DNA from: Enterococcus faecalis 13-SD-W-01
Lineage (GTDB): Bacteria > Bacillota > Bacilli > Lactobacillales > Enterococcaceae
Reading direction: 5' to 3'
Assembly: GCA_000415185.1 (NCBI GenBank)
Contig: KE351647.1
Location: 44,344-108,343, forward strand
DNA length: 64,000 nt
In this document: one piece after another, positions 52,654 through 62,821 of the stretch
Position numbering within the stretch: position 1 is the first letter of the stretch
Layout: every line of letters starts with the position of its first letter
The notes under the pieces: generated by a model
What the model was told of the DNA's origin: nothing
What the model saw: the letters and a program-made list of their open reading frames with translations, nothing else
The model's database searches: none
Made by a program: the position numbers and the translations under genes

Positions 52654-53760
52654 TTAACAATACGCAACGAGCAATTCAGTCAAGCAAAGAACTGTCAATG
52701 ACTGACCATAAGGCATAGCTGTGATCCCAATGTTTCGGTAAAAGTCCAGATCATCTCCCATCCCAGTTCCGATCGATACATTTTGCACTTCGCCGGTCTC
52801 ATCGATTTGCTCTAACAAACCGCGGATCGCTCGGTAAGCAACTTCTTTGTATTCTTGCGGCAAATAGCGTTTATGTACCGCTTTCAATATCCCGTAAGCA
52901 AAACCTGCTGTTGCAGAAGATTCCACATACGAATCCGGATCATCAAGCAACGTGTGCCACAATCCGCTTTCTGATTGATAATAAGCTAACGAACGAACTT
53001 GCGCTTCTAATGTTTCGATCAATAATTTCCGCAGTGCATCTTCTTTCGACAATTCAAGAATCTCAATGATTTCCGGAATAGCAATCGTCAACCAGCAGTT
53101 TCCTCGTGCCCAAAATGCTTCTGCATAATTGTGATTTCCTTCAAAAGTCCAGCCATGATACCAAAGACCTGTGTGTTTATCCATCAGATATTTGATGTGG
53201 ATCATGAACTGATAACGGGCTTCTTCCAAGTATTCTGGACGATTCAATAACTTACCTATTTTCGCTAACGGCAAGACTGTCATCATCAGCGTATCATCCC
53301 ATAGCTGATTTTTATTCTCTGGTCCATACGTTGCATGCTGCAAACCATTTTCATTCGTTCTTGGCATATCATTCATAACCCATTCTGCCCATTGTTCTAA
53401 ATAAGGCAAATAACGCGAATCTTTAGTATCTTCGTAAAGATAAGCCATGGTCAATAACGGTGCCATCGTGTTTACATTTTTCGGCGGAGCGCCTTCTTGC
53501 ATGCGGTCTTCGAACCATTCATTCACGACTGCATATGCTTTAGGATTTTTGGTTAATTGATAGTTTTTATAAATACCATACAGCCCGACTCCTTGCGGCC
53601 AATTCCAAACAGTCCAGCTTTTATCATCAACTTTCAGTCCATCAAAATCCAACAAAAATTCACCTGAATCGTCTTTGATCGTTGTCAAATTTTCCGTTAA
53701 TAATTTGATTTTTTCTTCTACAGTTTCTTTTGGTACAAAAATCTCTTCTTTTATAATCAT
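52654..53760 (-). CDS. Cytoplasmic unsaturated rhamnogalacturonyl hydrolase (GH105)
   Basis: A 368-residue (alpha/alpha)6-barrel hydrolase of family GH105, related to Bacillus YteR. WNWPQGVGLYGIYKNY, LWDDTLMMTVLPLAKIG (acid Asp at 155/156) and FWARGNCWLTIAIPE are family motifs. It has no signal peptide, so it acts inside the cell on an imported disaccharide, hydrating the double bond of the terminal unsaturated galacturonate and releasing rhamnose. First gene of the operon with dctP, dctQ, dctM and the TIM-barrel gene. A cre-like site lies just before it. Confidence 0.9.
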   Translation of the reverse strand: MIIKEEIFVPKETVEEKIKLLTENLTTIKDDSGEFLLDFDGLKVDDKSWTVWNWPQGVGLYGIYKNYQLTKNPKAYAVVNEWFEDRMQEGAPPKNVNTMAPLLTMAYLYEDTKDSRYLPYLEQWAEWVMNDMPRTNENGLQHATYGPENKNQLWDDTLMMTVLPLAKIGKLLNRPEYLEEARYQFMIHIKYLMDKHTGLWYHGWTFEGNHNYAEAFWARGNCWLTIAIPEIIEILELSKEDALRKLLIETLEAQVRSLAYYQSESGLWHTLLDDPDSYVESSATAGFAYGILKAVHKRYLPQEYKEVAYRAIRGLLEQIDETGEVQNVSIGTGMGDDLDFYRNIGITAMPYGQSLTVLCLTELLVAYC

Positions 53761-53775
53761 TATTCTCCCACCTTT

Positions 53776-53790
53776 TTAAATCGCTTTCAT
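53776..53790 (-). promoter_or_regulatory. cre-like site upstream of the GH105 gene
   Basis: On the minus strand ATGAAAGCGATTTAA, one mismatch to the cre consensus. It lies 16 nt before the ATG and downstream of a TATAGT -10-like sequence (about 53812-53818) that has no good -35, as expected of an activator-dependent promoter. Confidence 0.5.
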
Positions 53791-53941
53791 TTTTATGTTT
53801 TTACTATAGCAAGAAATAATTCCACTATAAATAGCACATATTGAACAAAAACTATCTAAAATTGACCTAATTGATACAGTTGTACTATAACATTGTTATC
53901 TGAAATACAACTAAGTTCGTGGTCTCTTTCTTACTTATATC

Positions 53942-53983
53942 AAAAAAGACTGAAGACGATTGTTGATCGTCTTCAGCCTTTTT
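53942..53983 (-). terminator. Terminator of the LRR gene
   Basis: On the minus strand AAAAAGGCTGAAGACGAT pairs with ATCGTCTTCAGTCTTTTTT, directly after the stop codon. Confidence 0.85.
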
Positions 53984-56684
53984 ATTGGCTTTCTGAAAAG
54001 GTAAAGTGAAGGACATAATCTAATGAATAGTCTTTTTCTTCTCCTGTTTCAAAAGTTCCTGTAAATGCAAATTCAAGCTTTTCATTGGAAAGGATGTTCT
54101 TCAATTCCCGCTCTTTTTCTAAAAAGTGAATAGACTCTTCTTGATCTGTCAGCATTGCCAGATTGATTTCTCCAGCCATCACTTCTTGATTGACCAAGTT
54201 CAATTTATTTTCTTTTTCTTCCCGTACTTCTTTTAAACTGATTGTGATAGGAAAAGCAGAATGATTGACGATTTGATACGTACCGCTTTGGATTTTGTCG
54301 ACACCTTGCTGTACAAAACTTGTTTGCAGAGGAATTTCTATTTTTAATGGTTCATAAGCTAAAGAGACAACAAGTTCTGCACTATAATTCATCCCAGGAT
54401 AATCACTATATTGGAACTCTTTTTCCGTCTCCGCTAACTTCCCTTCTTCATCCAGTAAAAGAGCCCATTCAAGTTTTCCGTTCACGGCAGTAAAATCGCC
54501 CGCACTTGGAATCAGCGGTTGTCCATCTTGTCCAATAACAGGATTTTCCATGGAAATCACTTCACCAGCTGTGATTCTTTTTTCAGCAGTCACCGATTGT
54601 TCTGCTAAGTTCCAGCCTTGTTTATCTTCAAACGTCCCTGAAATACCTTCATCGTAGCTTAAAGAAAACTGTTGAAGGATCGATAAGTCCGAAAGCTGAT
54701 TTTTACTCATATCTGCATATTGGATATAGTCATTTCTAAATACGTAACTAGCAGCAATTTGTTCCAACTGTTCATTTGTCAGCTGATTTTCTGAAAGATC
54801 GATTCGCTCCAAATAAAGCAAGTTATTGATAAAGCCATAATCTGAAAATCGAGATCTGCTTAGTTGCAATTCTTTCAAAAGCCAAGGCAATTTATGGATG
54901 TTTTCGATTGGCTGATCACCATTTAAATTCAGCGATTCTAACGAAGTCAATTCTTGAAGCGGAGCTAAACTTTTGATCTCATTTTCTGGTACAGATAATT
55001 TTTGTAAATTGACCGCTTCTTCTAAACCGGTCAAGCCTTTGATTTTTCCTTCTGTGTCATTTCCTGTATAGGAGATTTCAGTTAAGGTTCGAACAAGACG
55101 GTCTGTAAGCGGCTCTTCATCTGAGAGCGCGAGGTTTTTTCGTACTTCGCGATTTAATATAGGGTCGGGTATCTCAATCGTTTTTTCATAAAACAGATTA
55201 TTGTAAATCGTTCCGTTATTTTCCGGGAAAACAATATTCCCTGAAACATCTGTTACTAACTGATACCCTTCTATCTCATCAAAAACAGGTGCCGGCATCG
55301 TGCTTCCAGATGCTTGGATAAATACATCCTCTTCCTTCAATGATTCACCGCTCATGCTTTTATGAGTAAAAACAACCATTCCAAACCCATCGTCCAGTGC
55401 ACGGTCACGATAATGGAACCTTGTTGATTTTGCTCCTGGACCCCATGTCAAATTAACTGTTGGAGTAACCGGACGAGATTCGCCTAAATCCGTCAAAAAA
55501 AATGATTCTGAGGTATTGATTTGACGATACCATGTTTCAACGACTCCGAAATCTATTGTTTTGACTTTGCCTGTTTCCCGATCCATTTCCACTAAAGTTC
55601 CTTGGATATCTATTTTCTGCTGAAATGGCAGATCATTTTTCAGCTCTTCTTTTTCTTTTTCGTATCTAACAGTAATTCGGCCTCCTGCTCCAGATGCTGC
55701 TATCCTTCCGATTTGATAATAATCATATGCGGTATAGTTGATTCCTATTTTCAATGTATCATTTTCTCTATCGTGGTAAAAATATGAAAACACATTAGGA
55801 TTCTGTTCATTACTGGTAGCAAGATAACCTAGTTTATTTCCTAAATGATCGTACAGCGGCGTTGTTTCAAAAGGTCCCCATGTGTCTGTGTATGTTTCTA
55901 AATGGTTACCAACAAGGAGTCCATCGCCATTTGGCATTAAGAGCTCGCCCTTTTCTTTTTGTTTTCCAAATGGATCCACTCTTTGATTTAAAGCCGAAAA
56001 ACTGCCGGAACCATCAATAGCAGCTGCTGCATTGCTTAAGGGTCGGAAATCACTAATGCGATTATTGTCTAGATTGATGTTTTGAAGTTTCCCTGTCCTA
56101 AGTTTAGATAAATCACTGATATCATTATTAGGCAGCTCCAACGTGTGCAGATTGCTTGCATATTCTAATCCCGTCAAATCAGTGATTTTTTCTTGTGCTG
56201 TTCCCGAGAAAGACAGTTTTTCTACTTTACCTAAATGCTCCACGAATATCACCTGTATATCAGAAATCCCTGCAGCTTCTCTGACTAGGCGCTCCAAAAC
56301 TGGATCTGGAATAGAAACTCTTACTGGTAAATCAGCAGGAGCCGTTTCTTGTTCATTTATTTGTTCTTCGGATTCTTCTGTATGTAAATTTGAATCTGTC
56401 TCTGCTTTTTCTTCAGCAGCAGGTTGTTCCTCTACTGGAGACTCTAGCGCTGGTTCTTCCGCAATTGCTGACTCTTCCTCTGTGCCTACAGACTGTTCCT
56501 CTGAAGAATCTGAGGTTTCTTCTGGAAATGTCTCCTCAATTGCTTCTTCCACTTCTTTTGCCTCTTCTGCCTCGATTTGCTGCTCTGCCATGCTTTGTTC
56601 TTCTGCTTCGACGATTCTGATGCTGTTGACAAAAATAGGCAAGATTAAAAGGAGACTGAGAATCATATGAAGTCCTTTTTTCAT
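53982..56684 (-). CDS. Secreted leucine-rich-repeat surface protein
   Basis: A 900-residue secreted protein. The signal peptide (1-28) is followed by a Glu-rich, low-complexity stretch (about 29-118), then two internalin-like LRR regions. The first (about 120-210) includes ITDLTGLEYASNLHTLELPNNDISDLSKL; the second (about 540-690) includes KGLTGLEEAVNLQKLSVPEN and EIKSLAPLQELTSLESLNLNG. A large beta-rich domain lies between and another follows. I see no LPXTG, WxL pair, LysM or C-terminal helix, so retention at the surface is unexplained. Single-gene unit with AGAGGTGTGG as SD. Confidence 0.82.
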   Translation of the reverse strand: MKKGLHMILSLLLILPIFVNSIRIVEAEEQSMAEQQIEAEEAKEVEEAIEETFPEETSDSSEEQSVGTEEESAIAEEPALESPVEEQPAAEEKAETDSNLHTEESEEQINEQETAPADLPVRVSIPDPVLERLVREAAGISDIQVIFVEHLGKVEKLSFSGTAQEKITDLTGLEYASNLHTLELPNNDISDLSKLRTGKLQNINLDNNRISDFRPLSNAAAAIDGSGSFSALNQRVDPFGKQKEKGELLMPNGDGLLVGNHLETYTDTWGPFETTPLYDHLGNKLGYLATSNEQNPNVFSYFYHDRENDTLKIGINYTAYDYYQIGRIAASGAGGRITVRYEKEKEELKNDLPFQQKIDIQGTLVEMDRETGKVKTIDFGVVETWYRQINTSESFFLTDLGESRPVTPTVNLTWGPGAKSTRFHYRDRALDDGFGMVVFTHKSMSGESLKEEDVFIQASGSTMPAPVFDEIEGYQLVTDVSGNIVFPENNGTIYNNLFYEKTIEIPDPILNREVRKNLALSDEEPLTDRLVRTLTEISYTGNDTEGKIKGLTGLEEAVNLQKLSVPENEIKSLAPLQELTSLESLNLNGDQPIENIHKLPWLLKELQLSRSRFSDYGFINNLLYLERIDLSENQLTNEQLEQIAASYVFRNDYIQYADMSKNQLSDLSILQQFSLSYDEGISGTFEDKQGWNLAEQSVTAEKRITAGEVISMENPVIGQDGQPLIPSAGDFTAVNGKLEWALLLDEEGKLAETEKEFQYSDYPGMNYSAELVVSLAYEPLKIEIPLQTSFVQQGVDKIQSGTYQIVNHSAFPITISLKEVREEKENKLNLVNQEVMAGEINLAMLTDQEESIHFLEKERELKNILSNEKLEFAFTGTFETGEEKDYSLDYVLHFTFSESQ

Positions 56685-56840
56685 TTTTCCACACCTCTAT
56701 CCATTTTGATTATTCATATAATTCTATTGTCTTTGATTTCTACCATGAATAAATCAAATCAAGAACGTTTATCATCAAAACTTAATCAAGTGAAAGAAAT
56801 TTTGATTTGTTTAGAAAATAATCCATCTTTTACAGCAAGA

Positions 56841-56877
56841 AAAAAGACAGACTCAGCATTTGCTAAGTCTGTCTTTC
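56841..56877 (-). terminator. Terminator of adhE
   Basis: AAAGACAGACT (56843-56853) pairs with AGTCTGTCTTT (56866-56876); on the minus strand TTTTTTC follows. It lies 40 nt after the adhE stop. Confidence 0.8.
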
Positions 56878-56917
56878 TAGTTAAAAGGAGAAAATCTCAT
56901 GACATTTAAAGTAGTTA

Positions 56918-59515
56918 TTATCCTTTGTAAGCATCAATAATGATTTGTTTTAATTCGCTGATCAATGGTTCTTTTGGATTTGCTGTTGTACATTGATCTT
57001 CATAAGCTAATTCAGCCATACGGTCAACAGTTGTATCTAATACTTCTTGTGTAACACCTTGTGCTTTCAAGCTCATATCGATACCAACTTTTTGTCCCAA
57101 TTCATGCACTGCATTCGCTAAAGCTTCGACAAGTTCTTCTGTTGTTTCACCTTTCAGACCTAAGAATTTCGCAATATCTGCATAATCTGTGTCTGCACGG
57201 AAGTAGTCATATTTAGGGAACATTGCATGTTTTTGCGGATCTTTCGCATTGTAACGGATAATATGCGGTAACAAGATTGCATTTGTACGGCCATGCGGAA
57301 TCCCGTATTCTCCACCGATTTTGTGTGCAACTGAGTGGCAAATACCTAGGAATGCGTTAGCAAACGCCATCCCTGCCATTGTTGAAGCGTTGTGCATTTT
57401 TTCACGTGACTCCATATCAGGCGTTTTTACTGATTTTTCCAAGTAATCGAAAGTCAGTTTGATTGCTTGTAAGCTCAATCCGCGTGTGTAATCTGAAGCC
57501 ATGACAGATACATAAGATTCAATCGCGTGAGTCAATACGTCCATCCCTGTGTCGGCAGTAACTGATGCTGGTACTGACATAACAAATTGAGGATCAACGA
57601 TTGCTACATCTGGTGTCAAAGCGTAGTCTGCTAATGGGTATTTCACGTGTGTATCGCTATCTGTGATTACTGCAAAAGGTGTTACCTCTGAACCTGTACC
57701 TGATGTTGTTGGAATACACACAAATTGTGTTTTTTCTGGTTTAGCGATTTTGTACGTACGCTTACGGATATCCAAGAATTTTTGTTTTGCGCCAAAGAAT
57801 GAAGTATCTGGGTGCTCATAGAACATCCACATTCCTTTTGCAGCATCCATCGCTGAACCGCCGCCTAGTGCAATCACTGTATCTGGTTGGAAATCAACCA
57901 TCATTTTTGTTCCTGCATATACTGTATTTGTTGAAGGGTTTGGTTCCACATCTGAGAAGATTTCGATCTTCACATCGTTTTTACGGCGAGCCAATACTTC
58001 ACGAACAGTGTCGCAGTAACCGAATTGAACCATTCCTGGGTCACAGACGATCATTACACGTTCAACATTTTCCATTTTTTCTAAGTAAAGCAAAGAGTTC
58101 TTTTCAAAGAAGATTTTTGGCGGTAATTTGAACCATTGCATATTATTTCTCCGTTTCGCTACAGTTTTTACATTGATCAAATTGACAGCAGATACATTGC
58201 GTGAAACTGAATTTTTACCATATGAACCACAACCTAATGTCAATGAAGGGATCATTTCGTTGTAGATGTTACCGATACCGCCTTCTGCTGATGGTGTGTT
58301 GACTAAGATACGGCAAGCTTTCATTCTCAAACCGAATTTCACATGCAGATCTTCATTTTCAGAGTGGATAACTGCTGTATGGCCTAATCCGCCAAGATTC
58401 AACATTCCTTCACATAATTCAAATGCGTGATCTGTTGATTTTGCTTTGACCATTGCCAAGACTGGAGAAAGTTTTTCTCTAGAAAGCGGGTATTCTGTGC
58501 CGACACCTTCTAATTCAGCAATCAGCATTTTTGTGCCTTCTGGAACATCGATGCCTGCTAATTTTGCGATATCCATAGCTGAATGTCCAACGATTGCCGG
58601 ATTAACAGCATATTTTCCTTCGTTCATCACTGCATCTTCTAATTTAGATAATTCATTTGGTTTAACGAAGTAAACTTGATGTGCTTGGAATTCTGCTTTG
58701 ACTGCTGCATAAACTTCTTTATCAACGATCACTGCTTGTTCTGAAGCACAGATCATTCCGTTATCAAATGTTTTCGAAACGATCAAGTCATTTACGGCAC
58801 GTTTGATTTTCGCTGTTTTTTCAATATATGCTGGTACGTTTCCTGGTCCAACACCTAACGCTGGTTTACCAGTAGAATAAGCAGATTTGACCATGCCTGC
58901 TCCACCTGTCGCCAAAACGATAGCAACGCCTGGGTGGTTCATCAGCATCGATGTTGCGTCGATGGATGGATATTCGATCCATTGGACACAGTTTTCTGGT
59001 GCGCCTGCTGCGATTGCTGCATCACGGACGATTCTTGCTGCTTCAGCAGAAGATTTTTGCGCACTTGGATGGAAAGCAAAAATAATTGGATTTCTTGTTT
59101 TCAGTGCGATCATTGATTTGAAAATCGTTGTTGAAGTTGGGTTCGTCGTTGGTGTAACACCGCAGATAACGCCGACTGGTTCAGCGATTTCAATCAAGCC
59201 TTTTTGTGGATCTTCATTGATCACGCCAACTGTTTTATCATGTTTGATACTGTTCCAAATGTACTCAGAAGCGTACATGTTTTTGATTGCTTTGTCTTCA
59301 TAGATTCCGCGGCCTGTTTCTTCAACTGCCATTTTTGCTAAAGGCATATGTTTGTCTAAAGCAGCCATTGCCATTTCATGAACGATATGATCCACTTGTT
59401 CTTGGTCAAAGTTCTCCATTTGTTTTAATGCGACATTTGCTTTGTCTGCAAGTTCGTCAATCATTTTTTGTACATCGATCGTTTGAGTCTTTTCTTTTAC
59501 TACTGTTTTAGTCAT
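56918..59515 (-). CDS. adhE: Bifunctional acetaldehyde-CoA/alcohol dehydrogenase
   Basis: An 865-residue fusion. The N-terminal aldehyde dehydrogenase (about 15-450) has the NAD loop ATGGAGMVKSAY and catalytic Cys256 in FDNGMICASEQ. The C-terminal iron alcohol dehydrogenase (about 460-865) has LGGGSAMDAAKGMW and the iron site in ICHSVAHKIGGEYGIPHG. It makes ethanol from acetyl-CoA with two NADH, the ethanol branch of mixed-acid fermentation. The start is the ATG after AGGAGGAAAATC. Two Rex-type operators flank a good promoter, so it is induced when NADH is high. Confidence 0.97.
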   Translation of the reverse strand: MTKTVVKEKTQTIDVQKMIDELADKANVALKQMENFDQEQVDHIVHEMAMAALDKHMPLAKMAVEETGRGIYEDKAIKNMYASEYIWNSIKHDKTVGVINEDPQKGLIEIAEPVGVICGVTPTTNPTSTTIFKSMIALKTRNPIIFAFHPSAQKSSAEAARIVRDAAIAAGAPENCVQWIEYPSIDATSMLMNHPGVAIVLATGGAGMVKSAYSTGKPALGVGPGNVPAYIEKTAKIKRAVNDLIVSKTFDNGMICASEQAVIVDKEVYAAVKAEFQAHQVYFVKPNELSKLEDAVMNEGKYAVNPAIVGHSAMDIAKLAGIDVPEGTKMLIAELEGVGTEYPLSREKLSPVLAMVKAKSTDHAFELCEGMLNLGGLGHTAVIHSENEDLHVKFGLRMKACRILVNTPSAEGGIGNIYNEMIPSLTLGCGSYGKNSVSRNVSAVNLINVKTVAKRRNNMQWFKLPPKIFFEKNSLLYLEKMENVERVMIVCDPGMVQFGYCDTVREVLARRKNDVKIEIFSDVEPNPSTNTVYAGTKMMVDFQPDTVIALGGGSAMDAAKGMWMFYEHPDTSFFGAKQKFLDIRKRTYKIAKPEKTQFVCIPTTSGTGSEVTPFAVITDSDTHVKYPLADYALTPDVAIVDPQFVMSVPASVTADTGMDVLTHAIESYVSVMASDYTRGLSLQAIKLTFDYLEKSVKTPDMESREKMHNASTMAGMAFANAFLGICHSVAHKIGGEYGIPHGRTNAILLPHIIRYNAKDPQKHAMFPKYDYFRADTDYADIAKFLGLKGETTEELVEALANAVHELGQKVGIDMSLKAQGVTQEVLDTTVDRMAELAYEDQCTTANPKEPLISELKQIIIDAYKG

Positions 59516-59558
59516 GATTTTCCTCCTGATGGTATGCACGAATTTATTAGCGGTTTAT

Positions 59559-59576
59559 TTGTTAACTATTTCACAT
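59559..59576 (-). promoter_or_regulatory. Second, degenerate Rex-like box of adhE
   Basis: TTGTTAACTATTTCACAT on the plus strand keeps the TTGTnA-N6-TCACAn pattern with two mismatches to the consensus. It lies just downstream of the -10. Confidence 0.45.
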
Positions 59577-59580
59577 ATAA

Positions 59581-59609
59581 ATCATACAACAGTATTTTTG
59601 GATTGTAAA
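59581..59609 (-). promoter_or_regulatory. Promoter of adhE
   Basis: On the minus strand TTTACA (59604-59609) and TATGAT (59581-59586) with a 17-bp spacer. Confidence 0.7.
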
Positions 59610-59616
59610 TACTTTT

Positions 59617-59634
59617 TTGTGATTTTTTTCACAG
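59617..59634 (-). promoter_or_regulatory. Rex operator of adhE
   Basis: TTGTGATTTTTTTCACAG matches the Rex consensus TTGTGA-N6-TCACAA at all but the last position. It lies 7 bp upstream of the -35. Confidence 0.75.
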
Positions 59635-59874
59635 TTATTAAAAAGTTGTTAAATCAATGATTTTTCAGAAAACAACTCCCGTTGTTACAAAAATAGAAAA
59701 GTAGTAAAACCTTTTCTTTTTTGATTAAAAACTAGTTCAATTTTTCACTTGCAATCATAAAAACATACAACTCCTTTTTTCTATCACTTGAATTAAATCT
59801 GTTATAAAACAGATTTAAAAAACGCTTTCTATAGTACTTTTCGACCTTTAAACTAGTTATATTTTAAGCGCAAG
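59635..59874. other. AT-rich intergenic region between adhE and yajC
   Basis: Beyond the adhE promoter, about 240 bases of AT-rich sequence contain no gene that I can support. A weak AAAACGCTTTCT core near 59820 resembles half a cre site but fails at two fixed positions. Confidence 0.5.
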
Positions 59875-59907
59875 AAAAAAAGCACTGCTGACAAGCAATG
59901 CTTTTTC
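59875..59907 (-). terminator. Terminator of tgt-yajC
   Basis: AAAAAGCACTGCT pairs with AGCAATGCTTTTT with one mismatch around a GACA loop, just after the yajC stop on the minus strand. Confidence 0.75.
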
Positions 59908-59912
59908 CGTGA

Positions 59913-60281
59913 TTATTTTTCTTCTTTTGTTTCGTCGGTTGAAGTTGGTACTTCTTCGATTGTTTCTTCAGGTTTAGCTGTTTCTTCAATCGTTGTTTCT
60001 GCTGTATCATTTTTGACTACAGTTCCAGGTTTAACAGTTTTGATGGCAGAGCGATCAAATTCTAAAAAGATCCCTTCGCAATCGATGATAACAGTACGTT
60101 TTTCGTTATCGATCTCAGAAAGTACGCCGTGTAATCCGCCGATTGTTACTACTTTGTCTCCCGGTTTCATACCTTCAAGCAAGCTTTGACGTTCTTGTTG
60201 TTGTTTTTTCTGTGCGCGTGACATGAAATACCACATCGCAAGCATTGCAACAAAGATCAAAATCATTGGTAATGAATTCAT
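59913..60281 (-). CDS. yajC: Preprotein translocase subunit YajC
   Basis: A 122-residue protein: one N-terminal transmembrane helix (LPMILIFVAMLAMWYFMSRAQKKQ), then the conserved cytoplasmic domain ERQSLLEGMKPGDKVVTIGGLHGVLSEID, and an acidic Thr/Glu-rich tail. YajC associates with SecDF of the Sec translocon. It follows tgt on the same strand after 81 nt, a gene order common in bacteria. Confidence 0.95.
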   Translation of the reverse strand: MNSLPMILIFVAMLAMWYFMSRAQKKQQQERQSLLEGMKPGDKVVTIGGLHGVLSEIDNEKRTVIIDCEGIFLEFDRSAIKTVKPGTVVKNDTAETTIEETAKPEETIEEVPTSTDETKEEK

Positions 60282-60362
60282 TTTTTCACCTCGCTAACAT
60301 GTATCTACAACAAATACTTTAGCAGAAAAACAGTATTGACACTAGCTTTTTACCTAAAATAA

Positions 60363-61508
<1,146 letters not shown>

Positions 61509-61737
61509 TCAATTCCCTACTTTCTTTAATAAATAGCGTTGACAACTCTCCCCATCATAATCGTTTCGCTATAAATTTGCAATAGTTCAAAGGCTTCTAT
61601 TTTTTTATTTAACCTGCTTTTTTTTAAAAATGGACTAGCGGTGCTTTTTTCTAAAGTTAGAAAAATCTGTTGCGCCTAAACATCACGATTTCAAGTATTC
61701 TATAGTTAAGTAACCAAACTTAAGGAGATGATGATCA

Positions 61738-61914
61738 ATGGAGCAAATTTATTCCGTCCAACGACTCGACTATTCAGAAATATATTCTTCGACATCCCTA
61801 TCTCTTGCTGACAAGTTAAAACAAATAGAATCAAAAAGAATCGAACAAATGAAGCATTCAAAAAATAAATCCAGTCTCCGGGAAGCATACGCTAAAAATA
61901 AAATAGAAAGATAA
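61738..61914 (+). CDS. Small basic protein of 58 residues
   Basis: A short frame starting MEQIYSVQRLDYSEIYSSTS and ending REAYAKNKIER, with no membrane segment or signal. It is rich in Lys, Glu and Ser and probably helical from residue 22 on. AAGGAG lies 10 nt before the ATG, and a GCTATCTT/AAGATAG(A)GC stem-loop follows at about 61922-61977. No family recognised. The good SD and the isolated position, with a TATAGT -10-like sequence 35 nt before it, support a real small gene. Confidence 0.6.
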   Translation: MEQIYSVQRLDYSEIYSSTSLSLADKLKQIESKRIEQMKHSKNKSSLREAYAKNKIER

Positions 61915-62024
61915 AAAAACACGCTATCTTTGCTTCAACTCTCCAAATCAGCCCTAATGCTTCGACAAGATAGAGCTTCTTTTGTTATACTAAAGTTTGA
62001 AAAAATACAAAAGGGGTGAAAAAA

Positions 62025-62726
62025 ATGAAAACTTCAAGCGAATTGAAAGCAGAAGCACGCGCAGAACTGAAAGGTCGTTGGGGACAAGCTGTTTTGTTGA
62101 ATCTAGTACCAACTTTGATAGGTATCCTGATTGCGTTGATCGTCATGGTTCCACTTTTCTTATTCTTATACAGAAATGGGGTTTCAATGGACAGCACAAC
62201 AACAGATGGAGCTGGAAATGGTTCTGGTTCTGGCAGCAGTTTAGTGTCTACTATCCTTAATGCGTTATTCTTAAGCGGTATTTCTTGGACATATCTTGAT
62301 TTATTGCGTGGAACTAAAACAAACATCACGCCATTCCAAGATGCGTTTCGCGGATTCAAAAGTCCATATTTCGGTGGCGTCTTCGGTATTGCCGTATTAA
62401 CAACGATTTTTACTTTCTTATGGTCTTTACTATTAGTGATTCCTGGTATTATCAAAGGTTATTCTTATTCACAAAGTACTTTTATCTATTATGATACAAT
62501 CCAAGCAACTGGCGAAAAACCACGCGTACTGGATACGATCACAGCAAGCCGCAGATTGATGAAAGGCTATAAAGGAAAATTGTTCTGGTTAGACCTTTCC
62601 TTTATCGGTTGGCATCTCTTGTCTATGTTGACTCTAGGTATCGGCTATCTTTGGCTTCTTCCTTATATCACTGCAACAAAAGCAGCTTTTTATAATGATC
62701 TGCCTAAAGAAACCGTCTCAATCTAA
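62025..62726 (+). CDS. DUF975 family integral membrane protein
   Basis: A 233-residue protein beginning MKTSSELKAEARAELKGRWGQAVLLNLVP, the standard DUF975 start, with five to six hydrophobic spans and a Gly/Ser-rich extracellular loop (about 57-70). FRGFKSPYFGGVFGIAVLTTIFTFLWSLLLVIPGIIKGYSYSQS is also typical. Function unknown. The ATG follows AAAGGGGTGA; a GTG three codons upstream is inside that site. Confidence 0.88.
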   Translation: MKTSSELKAEARAELKGRWGQAVLLNLVPTLIGILIALIVMVPLFLFLYRNGVSMDSTTTDGAGNGSGSGSSLVSTILNALFLSGISWTYLDLLRGTKTNITPFQDAFRGFKSPYFGGVFGIAVLTTIFTFLWSLLLVIPGIIKGYSYSQSTFIYYDTIQATGEKPRVLDTITASRRLMKGYKGKLFWLDLSFIGWHLLSMLTLGIGYLWLLPYITATKAAFYNDLPKETVSI

Positions 62727-62754
62727 GAGTGTTTTTCTTGCGGAAGCCTAATAA

Positions 62755-62804
62755 AAAACGAGCGGGACAATAATCAGAAACCCTGACTATTGTCCCGCTC
62801 TTTT
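62755..62804. terminator. Bidirectional terminator
   Basis: AGCGGGACAATAATCAG pairs with CTGACTATTGTCCCGCT (one mismatch) with TTTTA following. It separates the convergent DUF975 and GNAT genes. Confidence 0.85.
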
Positions 62805-62821
62805 ACATGCAAAAAATTTGC

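Noticed and set aside
56667..56909. 80-residue plus-strand frame between the LRR gene and adhE
   Set aside because: It contains the adhE terminator hairpin and has no SD.
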